Shown here piece by piece: positions 22,017-33,232 of a DNA stretch of 55,502 bases; the first letter of the stretch is position 1; the number at the start of each line of letters is the position of its first letter. Source of the stretch: Hypsibius dujardini. Lineage: Eukaryota; Tardigrada; Eutardigrada; Parachela; Hypsibiidae. Position numbers and translations under genes: made by a program. The stretch covers positions 1 through 55,502 of the forward strand of contig LRSR01001891.1 of the NCBI GenBank assembly GCA_001579985.1, read 5' to 3'. The notes under the pieces were generated by a model, which did not search any database, was not told the origin of the DNA, and was given only the letters and a program-made list of their open reading frames with translations.

Positions 22017-25000
22017 ATGATGAGTTTGTTTTTGTGGGCGCCGCCCTTGTTGCTATTGTGCCTGATCTGCTGCCCAACGGTGTGGTCTCTGAGAAGTGTA
22101 GCGCACGACAGCATGAGATGGAACGAGCGGAATGCTATTGCTCCATCCAAACCCAAGCCATTTTGGCTGCGACTGCGGACGGAATCAGAATCGCTTGACC
22201 GTGAGTAGAGTGCATTAGAAAGCCTGGATTTTTCCTGCTCAGCCGTGCATGAGTTTTCGTGTTTGACAAACACACGAAAATCTTTAGGGTGGGGAATAAA
22301 TAGTTTTTGTTTTTAGACCTTCGACGGAAGCATGCCCGGGAGCCCCAAAGAGCGGGTCCTCAACGGAACTATGAGGAAATTTACAGTAAGCGTTTTTTGG
22401 TGTTCTACCTGTTTCACCAGCGTCTAAGTACAAACAGGATAAAACCCAGTGCCAGCCATACTATACTGTTGTGGCTGCCTGTCTGTCGCTCAAGTATGTC
22501 TGTCTGGTTACCTGTCTGATTGTCTGTCTTGTCATCCAAGTGCCTTCTAAATCTTCTGTCTGTCTCTCTGTGTTCCTGCCTATCTGTCTCACTGTCTGCC
22601 TCACAGTCTGTCTGTCTGCCTGTCTGTCTCTCTTTCCCCATGTCGCCCTTTCTTGTTTGTCTGTCTAGATCATTTATTTCCAGCGCTATCTGGTGTATTT
22701 CTGAGTGTGAACTGGCACGTGTGTGTGGCATTACCTGTGATTTCTTTTGCTGCTAGACAGCAAAGTAGATGGAATAGAGATTTCCGAGAACGACATCATC
22801 GTCAACCGTAGTACAACATTTCACACGAATATGACGGTAAGAAGAATTAGAGGATAATGTCCGGCTCCGTAAAGGCAGTCAGAAATAACAACAAGGGTTC
22901 GAAGCTCGAAGGTTCAAGCTCTTTCTCATCTTCAGTTTGAGGCTAGAAATTTCTTGATCAACGCCCGCTATCACTGGCCCACAAGCGTCATTCCAGTTAT
23001 CATCGATCCGGAAGCTCCGTACAATCGCAAGGAACGTGCCCTCATCATGTCTGCCCTCTCGCAGTACCACCTGTTCACCTGTATACGATTCACACCCCGG
23101 ACCACTGAAGAGGACTACGTGTTCATCACGCACGACGTGCAGAGAGGGTGTTCTTCCAACGTCGGCAGGCAAGGTGGCCGTCAGAATATGTACCTCCGTA
23201 TTCCGGGGTGTGTGACGTTGATAGGCACGGCCATCCACGAAATGCTCCACAATCTCGGGTACGACTTACTGTCAGTGAATCGGAACCAATCAGCCTTCAT
23301 TATTTGAGCAGTTGGCATGGGGACATTTCTTTTAGGTTTTTCCACGAACATTCTCGACCTGATCGTGACGCAAGCATCAAAGTAGTTTGGAAGGACATCA
23401 CTCCCGGTACGCGCATGCCTGTCGGTCTGTCTGCCTGTCTGTATTTGTTTGCTGTCTGCCCGGCTGTTTTTATATGACTAATTGTCTGTGTTTACATTTT
23501 TTATGTCTGTCAATCAGTCTGATCATTTCATTGCGTCTGTATGTTTGTCTGTCTGGCTGTCTGCTTGTCAGTCTGTCTGTTTGGTTGTCTGCAGCAGCAC
23601 GTCTGCTTTTTCACTTTCTGTTTGGATGTCTGTCTGGCGTTAATCTGGCTAATGGACTGCTGTTATTACGCCTGTCTACATAAATAGCTCTTGTCTGTAA
23701 CGTTTCACTGCGTCATCCCACCATGAGCTTCTTTTAACGTCGGCATATTTCTCGCTCAGGTTATGAAAACAATTTTGACGCGTACTCCCCTGCTATCATC
23801 GACACTCTCGGTCAACCCTACGACTACGACTCCGTCATGCAATACTCTGCCATCGCTTTCAGCAAAGACCAATTATCCTACACCATTTACCCTTACTTTG
23901 CGGACACGAAACGGTTGGGTCAGCGGCTCAAGTTCAGCGAGACGGACATCAAGAAGGTCAATGTCGCTTACAAGTGCAGTGAACATTCGACGTCGGCGAA
24001 AACTCTGAACCGAGACACCTTTAATAATCCGGAATCCGTTGGGTCGGCTGTTCCCAATCCTGGGATCGTCAATATTGCCGGCGTCTGCTCTGGAGATGGT
24101 CCAATCGATGCGGCTGTGATGGACAGCAATGGGGATATATATATATTCAAAAGTAAATCGAAAATCATGTTAATATTACGTCAATATAATATTTCAGATA
24201 TTCCTTTCATTTTAATGCTATTTTTTATATTACATTTAGTATTATTCTCAATATAAGTATTTTTAAAGTATTTTTTGTATATTATTATATGGAATTTGTA
24301 ACCATTTATTGCTATTAACAGTCTGATTTGGAATGAAGGGGCCCGTTCTCTACATACTTTATCGTTTTTATTATTGTAAAGTATTTGTAAAATTGAAACT
24401 AAAAATTATAATATTTAATATATTTACTTATCATTTACGTAATTACAGAGGGTTACTATTGGGTCTTCAATGAGACATCGCCGGCGAAATTTACAGCCAA
24501 ATCGCCCACCGGTCGTTGGGTGGCCAAGCCGGTGCATATGTTCCTGCCGAAAACTCTGGACACCATCGTCTTGATCGATCGAAACTTTTACTTCTTCTCC
24601 GTGAGTTTTTCCTGATATTCATGCGTTGAAAGCCTTCTTCAATGTGACTTCTTAGCTTGAAACTGATAAATCCCATTTCACAGAACAACACAGTCAGCGT
24701 TCTGACCTCCCTGAACGACGACGCCGTGATCGACACCGTACCGACGAAGCGAATTTTTCAACCCATCGACTTCACTGTCAGAGGGTTCTTCACACTGGAA
24801 AATCAACTATTTATCTCCAACGGTACGAATTTTTTTATTATGCAAACTGATTCCTCCTTACCTTACGTTTCATTTTCAAGTATCTAACTATTTTTGAAAG
24901 ACAAAAATAGTTATTGTTGTTAATTATTTGGCTTGTTTGTTTTTCAATGTTTTCAATTAATTATCTCTTTTGGTTTGCTTTTCATTTAATTATTTCTCTC

Positions 25001-25426
25001 TTTTTTCATTTAATATTTATTTCTATTCGAATTTTTTATTTAGGTACTGCGGCATTCCTTTACAATCCTGTCAACGATGCTGTACTCAACACACTTGTGT
25101 TTCCACGCGTGAGTTTTTTGTCTTCTTCTGGCAGAACTGAGCAAAAATTATAGATAATTTCCAAACGATGCAACAAACACTTTTCTTTAATTTCAGGAAT
25201 TTGGGTTCCCAGCAGATCACGATATTGTATTCGGCATCGGACGAGGCCGCCTGATCATGATTAAAAACGGTTTTATATTTCTAACGAAGCCTGGTCTTTT
25301 GGCGGTAAAGAACAACAAAGCACGAGTTTGTTCAGTGCAAGTCGAATGCAAATTAATGTTTCCTTTTTGTGTGAACTGCAGGTGGAGCAAGGCTTTCCCC
25401 GGACGTTTCAAAGCGTCTTCTGCTGA
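22017..25426 (+). CDS. Secreted astacin metalloprotease with C-terminal hemopexin-like domain (542 aa, 11 exons)
   Basis: Zinc endopeptidase of the astacin (M12A) family, predicted extracellular. Exons: 22017-22200, 22317-22385, 22757-22836, 22936-23258, 23336-23406, 23760-24152, 24449-24600, 24684-24822, 25044-25108, 25197-25304 and 25382-25426 (1629 nt, phases agree). The signal peptide is MMSLFLWAPPLLLLCLICC, then a propeptide. The zinc site HEMLH (residues 212-216) runs on as NLGFFHEHSRPDRD, the astacin signature. The Met-turn is SVMQY (267-271). From residue about 352, hemopexin-type blades follow: a Cys, then PIDAAVMDSNGDIYIFKKGY and YWVF, three further strands, and a terminal Cys at residue 542 after FPRTFQSVF. 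Hemopexin domains are usual in matrixins, not astacins. Intron 5 and the intron after exon 2 carry CTGT arrays. Confidence 0.85.
22480..22672. repeat. CTGT/CTGC repeat in astacin intron 2
   Basis: Degenerate tetranucleotide array in intron 22386-22756. Confidence 0.85.
23415..23640. repeat. CTGT-type repeat in astacin intron 5
   Basis: Degenerate CTGT/CTGC units within intron 23407-23759. Confidence 0.8.
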
Positions 25427-25814
25427 AGCTGGCCTTCGCATTCCTCAACAAACTCTTAATTTATGTTTTCCACCCATGTGCTAATTTTTACTTTTATTCA
25501 TCCGTTATTCAATTTTTATTTTTATTGTTGTATTTGCATGCCTCTCAGGAATGTTGTTACAATTACCGTATTTCAGCTTTCATCGTTGATGGATGACCTC
25601 TGCAGGGTTCCATAGATTTTGTGGTCGTCAAGTCGACGGGCAAAAAGTTCCTCGAAATTCCTTTAAATTGTCAAATTTCTGTTCAGCATTTAAAATCGTT
25701 CAAACGATCAACGATATACTTGACATAAAAACATACGTGCCCCTTTGGCGTCGTTTAACACTGTTTTGTTATCTGCATTTGCTCGGCCCGAGTCGCCATT
25801 ATTAAAAGAAAGAT
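25427..25814. other. Short intergenic spacer
   Basis: 388 bases between the astacin stop and the next ATG. It is AT-rich, and I see no gene in it. Confidence 0.6.
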
Positions 25815-28800
25815 ATGGCTGTGAAAAAGACGCCAAAAAAATCCCAATTTAAATCACCGGTCGACCCGATCTATTGGAAACAATGTGAAGTTTCCAAACC
25901 GGAAAAAGGGCCAACTGCTGCGAAAGGCGGACTGAATCTGTGCTCGCCGGAGGGAAGTATTACCGATCTTTTTAGGAAAGCCGTCACAGCGACCAAGTTC
26001 AAAAAAGGCCACCGAAAGAGCGAAAAATTAACTGGCAGGTGGCGCCAAACCGGCCGGAAATCAGCCGGAATAGATAAGACGGAGTCGGATGAAGAAGGAC
26101 GAACGGTCCTTAATCCGTTGAATGAGCAAGAGGAGCGGAATCTTGCGGAAAAGAAACTACTGGTTATCCGAATAGAGTAGGTGATTTACGGCGAGTAGAG
26201 TAGGGCGACCCGGCGCTTTGTTTGTGTTGAAAATTTAAGCCGGGTTGGCGAACTTGTTGGCGACGAACAATTGTTTTCAACTTCCAATAAGTTTTTCTAC
26301 AGAAGTTGTTTGGGTTTGCAAAATTTTACTTTTTTAAATACGTCATGTGACATTTCCCGGTCTCCTTATCTCGTTCGACATTTAATGAACAAAATGTATC
26401 GAACAAGTTTTGATGGAGGAATTTGAACAAGTCATCAGCCGGAACTGTCAAGGAAAATCGATCCGAAAATTTCGGAAATTCGCTGATCGTACGGGGCTGA
26501 GCGGTAAGGCAGCTGAACTGTCAACAGTATGCGAATAGACCAATCATAGGCCTTGGCTTTGACGCGCACGGCTCGCTGATACCTTTATTTGATGACCTTT
26601 TTTGACAGAAGTTTTTACACATTTTGTTGTTGACCGCATTGTCTCTACTTTTATTGTCAACTTTTTTACCGGCTTCCTATCGGGATCGGCGGATGTTTGA
26701 TGGATGACCTTAAAACATGGTTTGTGTTTAGACTCGATCAACTTGCAAAGGAGGAAAGAGATGCAATTGAGCGAGAAGTTTACATGTGAGTTATCCGAAA
26801 TGAGGAGCCATTTAGTTTTAGAGCAACGCGTGTCGCAAATTTTCGCATGAATTTAGCTGAATGTACGCAAGTATTACATGCTAGCCCTATTTCCAAATAG
26901 CAACCCCCTTTTTGGGCAAATATAATTTCAGCCACAGTTAAGTTCCTTTAAGATTTTTTTTCATACCGCCAGTATGGAATAAATTGGCATTAGTGTTGTT
27001 TAGATTATCGTAAAATTTGACTCAAAATGCTCACAAATGGGCATTTTATTTTCAATCAACTTAATTCATTTCATTTTAATTTAAACTCTTTTTTGGTTAA
27101 GGATCAATTTTTAATTTAGTTTAAGATCAAGCTGCTGCTTAGTGATAATTTTAAGTTTAACTTTAAAGAATTTTGGGCTGAAGATTAATTTATTATTTGA
27201 TTTATATTCAGGCTTTTGTTAAATATTTATTTGTAACTTATTTAATCGTTGTCTCTGGAATGAACATTAAAATTAATTTTTTTATTCTTGCGGTTAAAAT
27301 ATTACAGAAAAAAATTGAAACATGCGAAAGGACAAGTTTGCAGTTTCGTTAATCTTGTACGATGCTTTGATAAATGGAAAACACTGGATCTAATTTTAAT
27401 GATTTTAATTAGCCAACAATAGAATTTTCAATTAATTTTTTAATTAAATTGAAATTCGGTTAAGGGACCGTGATTTTAGTCTGATTCAAATCGTTTTGCC
27501 CAATTAAAATTAATATTCGATTTAATTTAAGTTTGAGAGTGTGATTCATGCAACATTAACTGGCATTCTAGCCAAATATTTGTCGGAGATCAAAGAATGA
27601 AACTAATGACCAATTCAGGAAAGTTAACGTTCGAAATTTCACTCTTCAAATAATGCAGCGAGCTCCTTTCAAAAGATTTCTCCGATTTCAGTTTATAACA
27701 AGATGATTTTTGGGCTGCAAATAAACAAGACATTTTATTTCAGTAATTCTATGTAACCAGAGTCACACCAATCTCGCATTACTAGGCAATGCAATTAAGG
27801 CTCAAAAAGTGGCGGATATTATTGTGAAAAAGAATGCTGATTTCACTGATGAATATATATGGTCCTATCTTTCATCTCCATTATTGGTGTGTTTGTAGAA
27901 CTAAGACGAAAGACTGGCTGGACGACAGGTTGAATGATTACCACAAAGACGAAGTGAGTTTCGTAGTTTCCCAACTATGGGGAATATAAACACTGATGAA
28001 AACCACTTACAAGAGATCAATTACCAGTACAACTCTTCGATCTTGACCAAACTTTTCTCTTGAATACCATGTCCCCTAAAAATATGATTCGCGGCAAAGA
28101 GTTCCCGTTCAACGGGGAGAAAGTCGGGGAAGATCTTAACTGGAGCACGTACATTGACAATATTCATAAACGCTTGATTGAATGATTTATTGTAACTCTT
28201 TTCGGCTTTTTCCTCAGGAAGCCGGACAGGAAAACGTTTTCTTTTTATTGAAAATGTAATTATTGTCAACGCTTTTACTTCATGCAATGTGGTTGGTGTA
28301 CCAGGGCTCTTTGTTTTGACTGCTGTTGAAACGGCTATGAGAAAGCAGGCTATCATTTCTGTGAGGACTTTGTGGAATAGTGCTTTTTGGTTGGTGGATT
28401 GCCTTACGGTTCGTTACAGGTTCGTCTGTTGCCGTTACGCGACCTTTTCATAACGAAAAATAACCGACGTTTAGTTTGACATACAATAGTTTAACTAAAG
28501 ACCGGCGTTGTAAAATACTGTTTTTCGCTTATCCGAAACAAAACGTAATTAAAAAAGAAAGCTCTCCCTGGTTAGACTGAAACGTTTATTATTAAATGTT
28601 GAATCATTCAATCAAGCGTTCATGAATATTGCAATGTACATGCGCCAATTGAGATCCTCCCCGACCTTCTCCCCGTTGAACGGGAACTCTTTGCCACGAG
28701 CCATATTTTTTAAAATTATGTTGAAGGACATAGTATTCAAGAAAAAAATTTGGTCGCGATCGGAGAGTTGCACTGGTAATTGATCCTTTGTTAGCCTTGG

Positions 28801-30155
28801 AATTTTACTGCAAAAATGAAAGTTGTGATTAAATAATTGTTGGGTTATGTTCAGTTATCGTAATTAACTGTTACTGCAGATGGTATTCTTTTCCCTAGGA
28901 TCAATGCCAAAGTGCTATGGAACATCGGCTTCGCCAACAAAAGGCTCTGAATGAAGTAGCGGACATTAAGATACAGAATGCCTTGCAAGCTCTTCTGGCT
29001 GAACGGAAATCTCGACTTGATGACTTCACCGCTTCTTCACAAAGTCTAGTGGGATAGCTTTTTTTCTACGCAATTTAAATACGTGCAAAGAACATCAAAT
29101 GCAGTGCTAATTCGTATGTGACAGATTGGGATACTCTCCTCAAAGAAAAACAAAAAACGGTTAATGAGAAACTGGCAACTTACCGCTACTGGACACCATG
29201 GGGCGTAAGTTCATCTCAAAAATTCTCGCCATTTTTATGGCTAATTGTTTTTGTTTTCTGTGCTGATTTAATTAAACACACATTTCAATATTCTCCCAAT
29301 GATTCATAGGTTTTACATTTTTAATAAAAAATTAACAGTGATGAAGTTCTGAGTTCATTTTAAAATGGTTCACTAGTAATGCGTCTATTTAAACAATTAA
29401 ACGATTAAAAATTAATTAATTTAAGGTAATGAATATCTATCTATTTATCTATCTATAAATTTTATTTATTTAAAATTCATACAAGGAAATATCCGTTTGT
29501 ACTGGGGAATTGTTCGTTGATCAATAAATGAAAATTTCTTACAAAATGGTTTACATTATTACGCTATATCATATATCCATATAGTACTTGACTGTTTTTA
29601 TAGGTTACAAATTATTATTTGAAGCAACAGTCGGACAAAGTGAGCAAGGACTCGCTTAGAATAAAGCGTCAGCGAGTGGATGACCTTGAGAAGCTGCGAT
29701 CGGATTTCGCCGCCGCCAAGGCACGCTGGACGGAGATGCACCAAGAGCGTGTTAAACTCGTCTGGACAGCAATGAAGAAGGAAAAGAGCAAACACGTTCT
29801 GGGATATTTGGAGACGAAGCTAGCGCGTAACGCACCGCTGAAAGCAAAGCTGGCAGCGGTCTACGAGGAAATGCAGCAGTGGGAGGCCGTCAAACAACGC
29901 TGGTCAGATATGTTGGAGACGAAGATTTCGCGACGACAGAAGCTGCATATCGGGCTAAGAGAATTGGATCCATCCAGCTTCCGTTTAGCTGATTTTGAGG
30001 TTCCGCTGCTGGATGTTTCAACGCACGTCTTGGTGGAACGAGCCGCATTTGTGGGGAAAGAGTTAGAAACGCTGCAGGCCGACTTGCAGACCCGATCGGA
30101 TAAGTACCACCTCGGGGAGGCGGAAGATACGGCTTGCAATTTAACCCTCTGGTAG
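25815..30155 (+). CDS. Coiled-coil orphan protein, 415 aa, last exon interrupted by piggyBac
   Basis: Family not recognised. Exons are 25815-26176, 26732-26785, 27899-27953, 28899-29043, 29125-29204 and 29604-30155, with consistent phases (1248 nt). The donor of exon 4 (A|GTCTAG) is the weakest junction. The first 110 residues are Lys/Arg-rich and basic. From LNEQEERNLAEKKLL onward the protein is almost continuous charged heptad sequence, typical of a long coiled coil, as in cytoskeletal or ciliary proteins. There is no signal peptide or membrane segment. A piggyBac element sits in the last exon at TTAA 30141-30144. Its first bases now encode the final Leu-Trp and a stop, replacing the original last residues. 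Across the element the old frame would have closed three codons later. The native 3' UTR is displaced by 3.6 kb. Confidence 0.7.
28015..28185 (+). pseudogene. Coding fragment, inverted duplicate copy 1
   Basis: 57 codons on the plus strand beginning DQLPVQL and including NTMSP, RGKEFPFNGEKVGEDLNW and HKRLIE, closing at TGA 28183-28185. It lies in intron 3 of the coiled-coil gene. A second copy lies inverted at 28604-28785. In the conserved RGKEFPFNGEKVGEDLNW block, all differences between the copies are synonymous third-position changes. This shows that the frame was once translated. I do not recognise the protein. It has no start codon of its own, so it may be an exon remnant. Confidence 0.55.
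28604..28785 (-). pseudogene. Coding fragment, inverted duplicate copy 2 (frameshifted)
   Basis: Minus-strand counterpart of the 28015 fragment. Relative to copy 1 it has a 12-base in-frame insertion after NTMS and a single-base deletion near the end. The length difference is exactly 11 bases, as these two events predict. The deletion shifts the last residues out of frame. Upstream on the minus strand the frame continues as KIPRLTK behind a TTTTTGCAG acceptor-like site, hinting that this was once an exon. Confidence 0.55.
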
Positions 30156-30567
30156 CCGGGTGTTTTAAGTATACGGGTAGTGCTGGGTCAGCCAAACTTG
30201 GCTTAATGAAGGGAAAGTGCTCAATGATTCGCGGGTGGACGAAGCGAATCATTTATCACCTTCCTCGGTACCGCTTTTCGCTATAGGTTACATTAGTAGC
30301 GGAACCAGTTTTGCTCGCTCAAATCTTCCGCATATTCCTCAACGAATTGGCCAAATTTTAAATTTTATTGGCAGCGAAAATTCTGAGAAGAAATTGTATC
30401 GAGAATATTATGGCTGCTCAAAGAATCCAACAGACGCACTGACTATTGTCTATAAAATCAATCAATCAACGCTTGGAGAGCAGCTGAAACTACAATTAGC
30501 ATTGATCAGCCAATCAATCAGTAAACTAAAATACACAACATCATCCAAATGCAAAAACAGAAATAAC

Positions 30568-32584
30568 TCAGAAGCAGGCCTTGCACAAAACAGTCGTTGA
30601 TTTTTCCGAGTGCTCGCCACAAACATTTTGCACGCAAGAAGAGCAAACTAGCCAAGACTGGCGATAGGAGGTGCAGTGCACGCACCCTTTGCGTTTTCCT
30701 TTCTCGGCAGAGGACGGATTCGACTTGGAAATTGAGGTATCCTGTGAAGTTGGACTGGCCATCATTTCTTTGATGGTTCGCTTTGACGCATGAGAGAGAC
30801 CCGGGATTTTTGAACGTGTGGATTCGACGAACGGCTTCACGAGCTCTTTTCCAAGCTCCTTCAGAAATTCACAGCGGCGTCGGGACGTGGATTTGTTCCA
30901 CTCAGGATTCAGCTCCGTCCAAATCACGTACGCATTCAGCCCACAGATGTCCAGCTAGAATAATAAAATTCGCATGCGTTAGGTGACTGAAAGAATGAAA
31001 GCATGCATGATCAATCAATCAATCAATCGCTTGCCAAACAAAAAAGTACAAATACAAGTTCACTTCTTATCAATCAAAAATCCATCGAATGTTACTAGGA
31101 TTATATGTAAGTTAGTCAATCAATAAATCGTTCGAACAACTTTGCGCTAAATTTGATATGTTCCGAGTGATCAAGTCAATCAATCGAGCAAATAACAAGC
31201 AAATCTAATCCACTTCCTCGATACCGGTGGGCATTTTACTCACCATATCGTAGAAGAAAGCCATTGGCCATCTGTTTGTCTTACGCCGAACGCTGTAAGT
31301 CCCAACCAGCTGATCCATAGTGTCTACTCCTGACTTGGTAGCATTATAGACCTTGATGATTTCCGGCTTCTTCTCTATGGTGTCGGCGTCAAACTGGATG
31401 CTGTGATGCTGAGAACTCAGAAGTATAACGCATTTGCGAGGCCGGCAAACATAGGAAACCATGGTAAAATTCTTGGTGAATCCAAAAACAGAAGAGAAAA
31501 GGGGGCGGTCCTTCAAGGGTCCCGGCAGAAAATCGCGGGGAATCTCGCCTCGATTTTTTCGAATAGTACCGATGAGAGTAATGTTGCGAGACAAAAGCTC
31601 CTCCGCAAGCTCCACGCTAGTAAAAAAATTATCCGTAGTCAGATTCCGGCCCGATTTCTTCCCCAAATACTCGATCAGCCGCAAAACCACCTTCATCCCC
31701 TGCTCCTTTTCAGTCAACCCACCAGGGGGTTTTCCGACGTACGGCTCAAAATCGCAGCAAAAAAAGGTCTGAGCGCAGGCTAGAATCCACATTTTTAGGC
31801 CAAATTTAGATCGAGGTTTCGTCGGAATATACTGCTTGTGAGCGCATCGGCCACGAAAAGGAAAGAGTTGTTCGTCGACAGTCATGTTTTCGTAAGGAAG
31901 AAAATAGAGCCGCAAGGTAGACGTCCACAGGTTGAGTAGTTCGCGAATATGGGGGATTCTATCAATCTTCAAACGTTCTGGTCGTGCAGATCGATTGTCA
32001 AAACGAAAGGCGCAATTGATCTGACCAAATCGAGAACGGGACATCACAGCATTGTACCGCGATCGTCCATCTACAGTAGACCACAAATCCTGCAGAGACA
32101 CGGTAGCGTCTTTGAAGACGCCCATCAAAAGCAGTAGTCCAACGTACGCGATGAGTTCTGGTGGAAGCAGCTCTTTCCACGAATCGTCATAGCGCTTCTT
32201 TCCTTCCGCGTTCGTGTGCAATAGGATGACAGCCTGCATTTGTACGGTGAAAAACAAATCAAATGCATCCCTTATGGACTTGACGCGATCAGCTGTGTGG
32301 GGTTGGACTCCCGGCTTTCCCGACATCTTATTCGCCTCTCGTGTCTTCCCCGTGTCCAACTCGCTGCGCTCCCAGTTGATTTTCCCGTTTTTCGATCTGA
32401 AGGGGTCCTCGTTGATGGAGTAAAAGATGTCGCCATCATCAAAAAAGTCATCCCCGTCAGACCACTCGTCAGAATCCTCCTCAATCTCCTCAGCTGGAGC
32501 GTCAGGTTCATTCAAAATCTCGTCGTCATTCGCCGGAATATCATCTTCCCCACTGACGTATTCATCATCATCAAAAAACGGCAT
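30568..32584 (-). CDS. piggyBac transposase, 575 aa, 2 exons
   Basis: DDE/DDD transposase that cuts and pastes the element at TTAA sites. Exon 1 is 32584-31244 (ATG at MPFFDDDEY) and exon 2 is 30954-30568, joined in phase 0 through a GTGAGT donor and a TTCTAG acceptor. The N-terminus is acidic, as usual. The catalytic aspartates are present: D237 in MTVDEQ, D318 in TTDNFF, and D421/D424 in SGVDTMDQ. Exon 2 begins LDICGLNAYVIW, matching the conserved end of the core. It ends in a Cys-rich zinc module (CVHC, CSSC, CGEH, CKAC), which in piggyBac binds the inverted repeats. No frameshift or internal stop is seen. The intron between the exons contains AATC-type repeats. Confidence 0.92.
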
Positions 32585-32721
32585 AGTTAGCAAAGGAAAA
32601 AGTAACCCAAAAAGCCGTCCAACCAAAAACCCATTCAAAACACAACGGAGAACCAAATGAAATGCTAGGGGCGTAGGAGAAGCCTAGGGGGCCCATTCCA
32701 CTGCAGCCAGGTGGGACAGAG

Positions 32722-33232
32722 TCACGTTGACGGTCCCTCGGCCCCTTCCGTTGACGCTTCGCCGCCGTAAATCCCGCGAATGTAGCTCAAGATCGGCTCG
32801 GGATAGACCAAAACAGTGTCCGTTCCTCGGCCCTAAAAAATTAATACATGCAGTTTAGGGGGTGGGTGGGCGTGGTTCAAGACAATGTTGAAATGTCTTC
32901 CAAATCGTTCCTTGATTGCTTGATTGAACCCAAGGTGCTCGTAAATCAACCAATCTAGCCCTTGTCTTTATGAGAAACTGTTTTCTCACCTGGATCTTGA
33001 AGCTCATTGCTTGATAGACGGAAAATCGTGCCGCGGCTCCAGTTTTTCCACCCGCCGATTCAGCCACAAACCTCGGTAGAGCCTCTGGAAATTCCAGCCT
33101 GTGAAAGGAGACCACTTGTAATGGCTGGAAAATGAAACGAAAGAGATGCAAGCCGTACCCCTTCGCCTGAAATGCCGCGCGCAACAGTCCGACGTGATCT
33201 GCCGCCATGCCGTTCAAGTAAATCCAATTAGC
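32722..33232 (-). CDS. Coding-like segment carried inside the piggyBac element
   Basis: Two phase-0 exons, 33232-32990 and 32832-32722, joined by GTGAGA and TTTTTTAG sites, give about 117 residues plus stop. They begin ANWIYLNGMAADHVGLLRAA and end EASTEGAEGPST. A usable ATG lies at 33208 (MAADHVG). Composition and the clean splice sites look like a real protein, but I do not recognise it. It lies upstream of the transposase on the same strand. It could be a captured 3' end of a host gene, an accessory piggyBac gene or a chance reading. An opposite-strand open stretch at about 33280-33424 (VEKELLQMVHEQRLK...) is also noted without a call. Confidence 0.4.

Noticed and set aside
28021-28356. 112-codon minus-strand frame with a signal-like start (MIACFLIAVSTAV)
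   Set aside because: It is antisense to the 28015-28185 fragment, whose plus-strand frame is supported by synonymous differences with the inverted copy.
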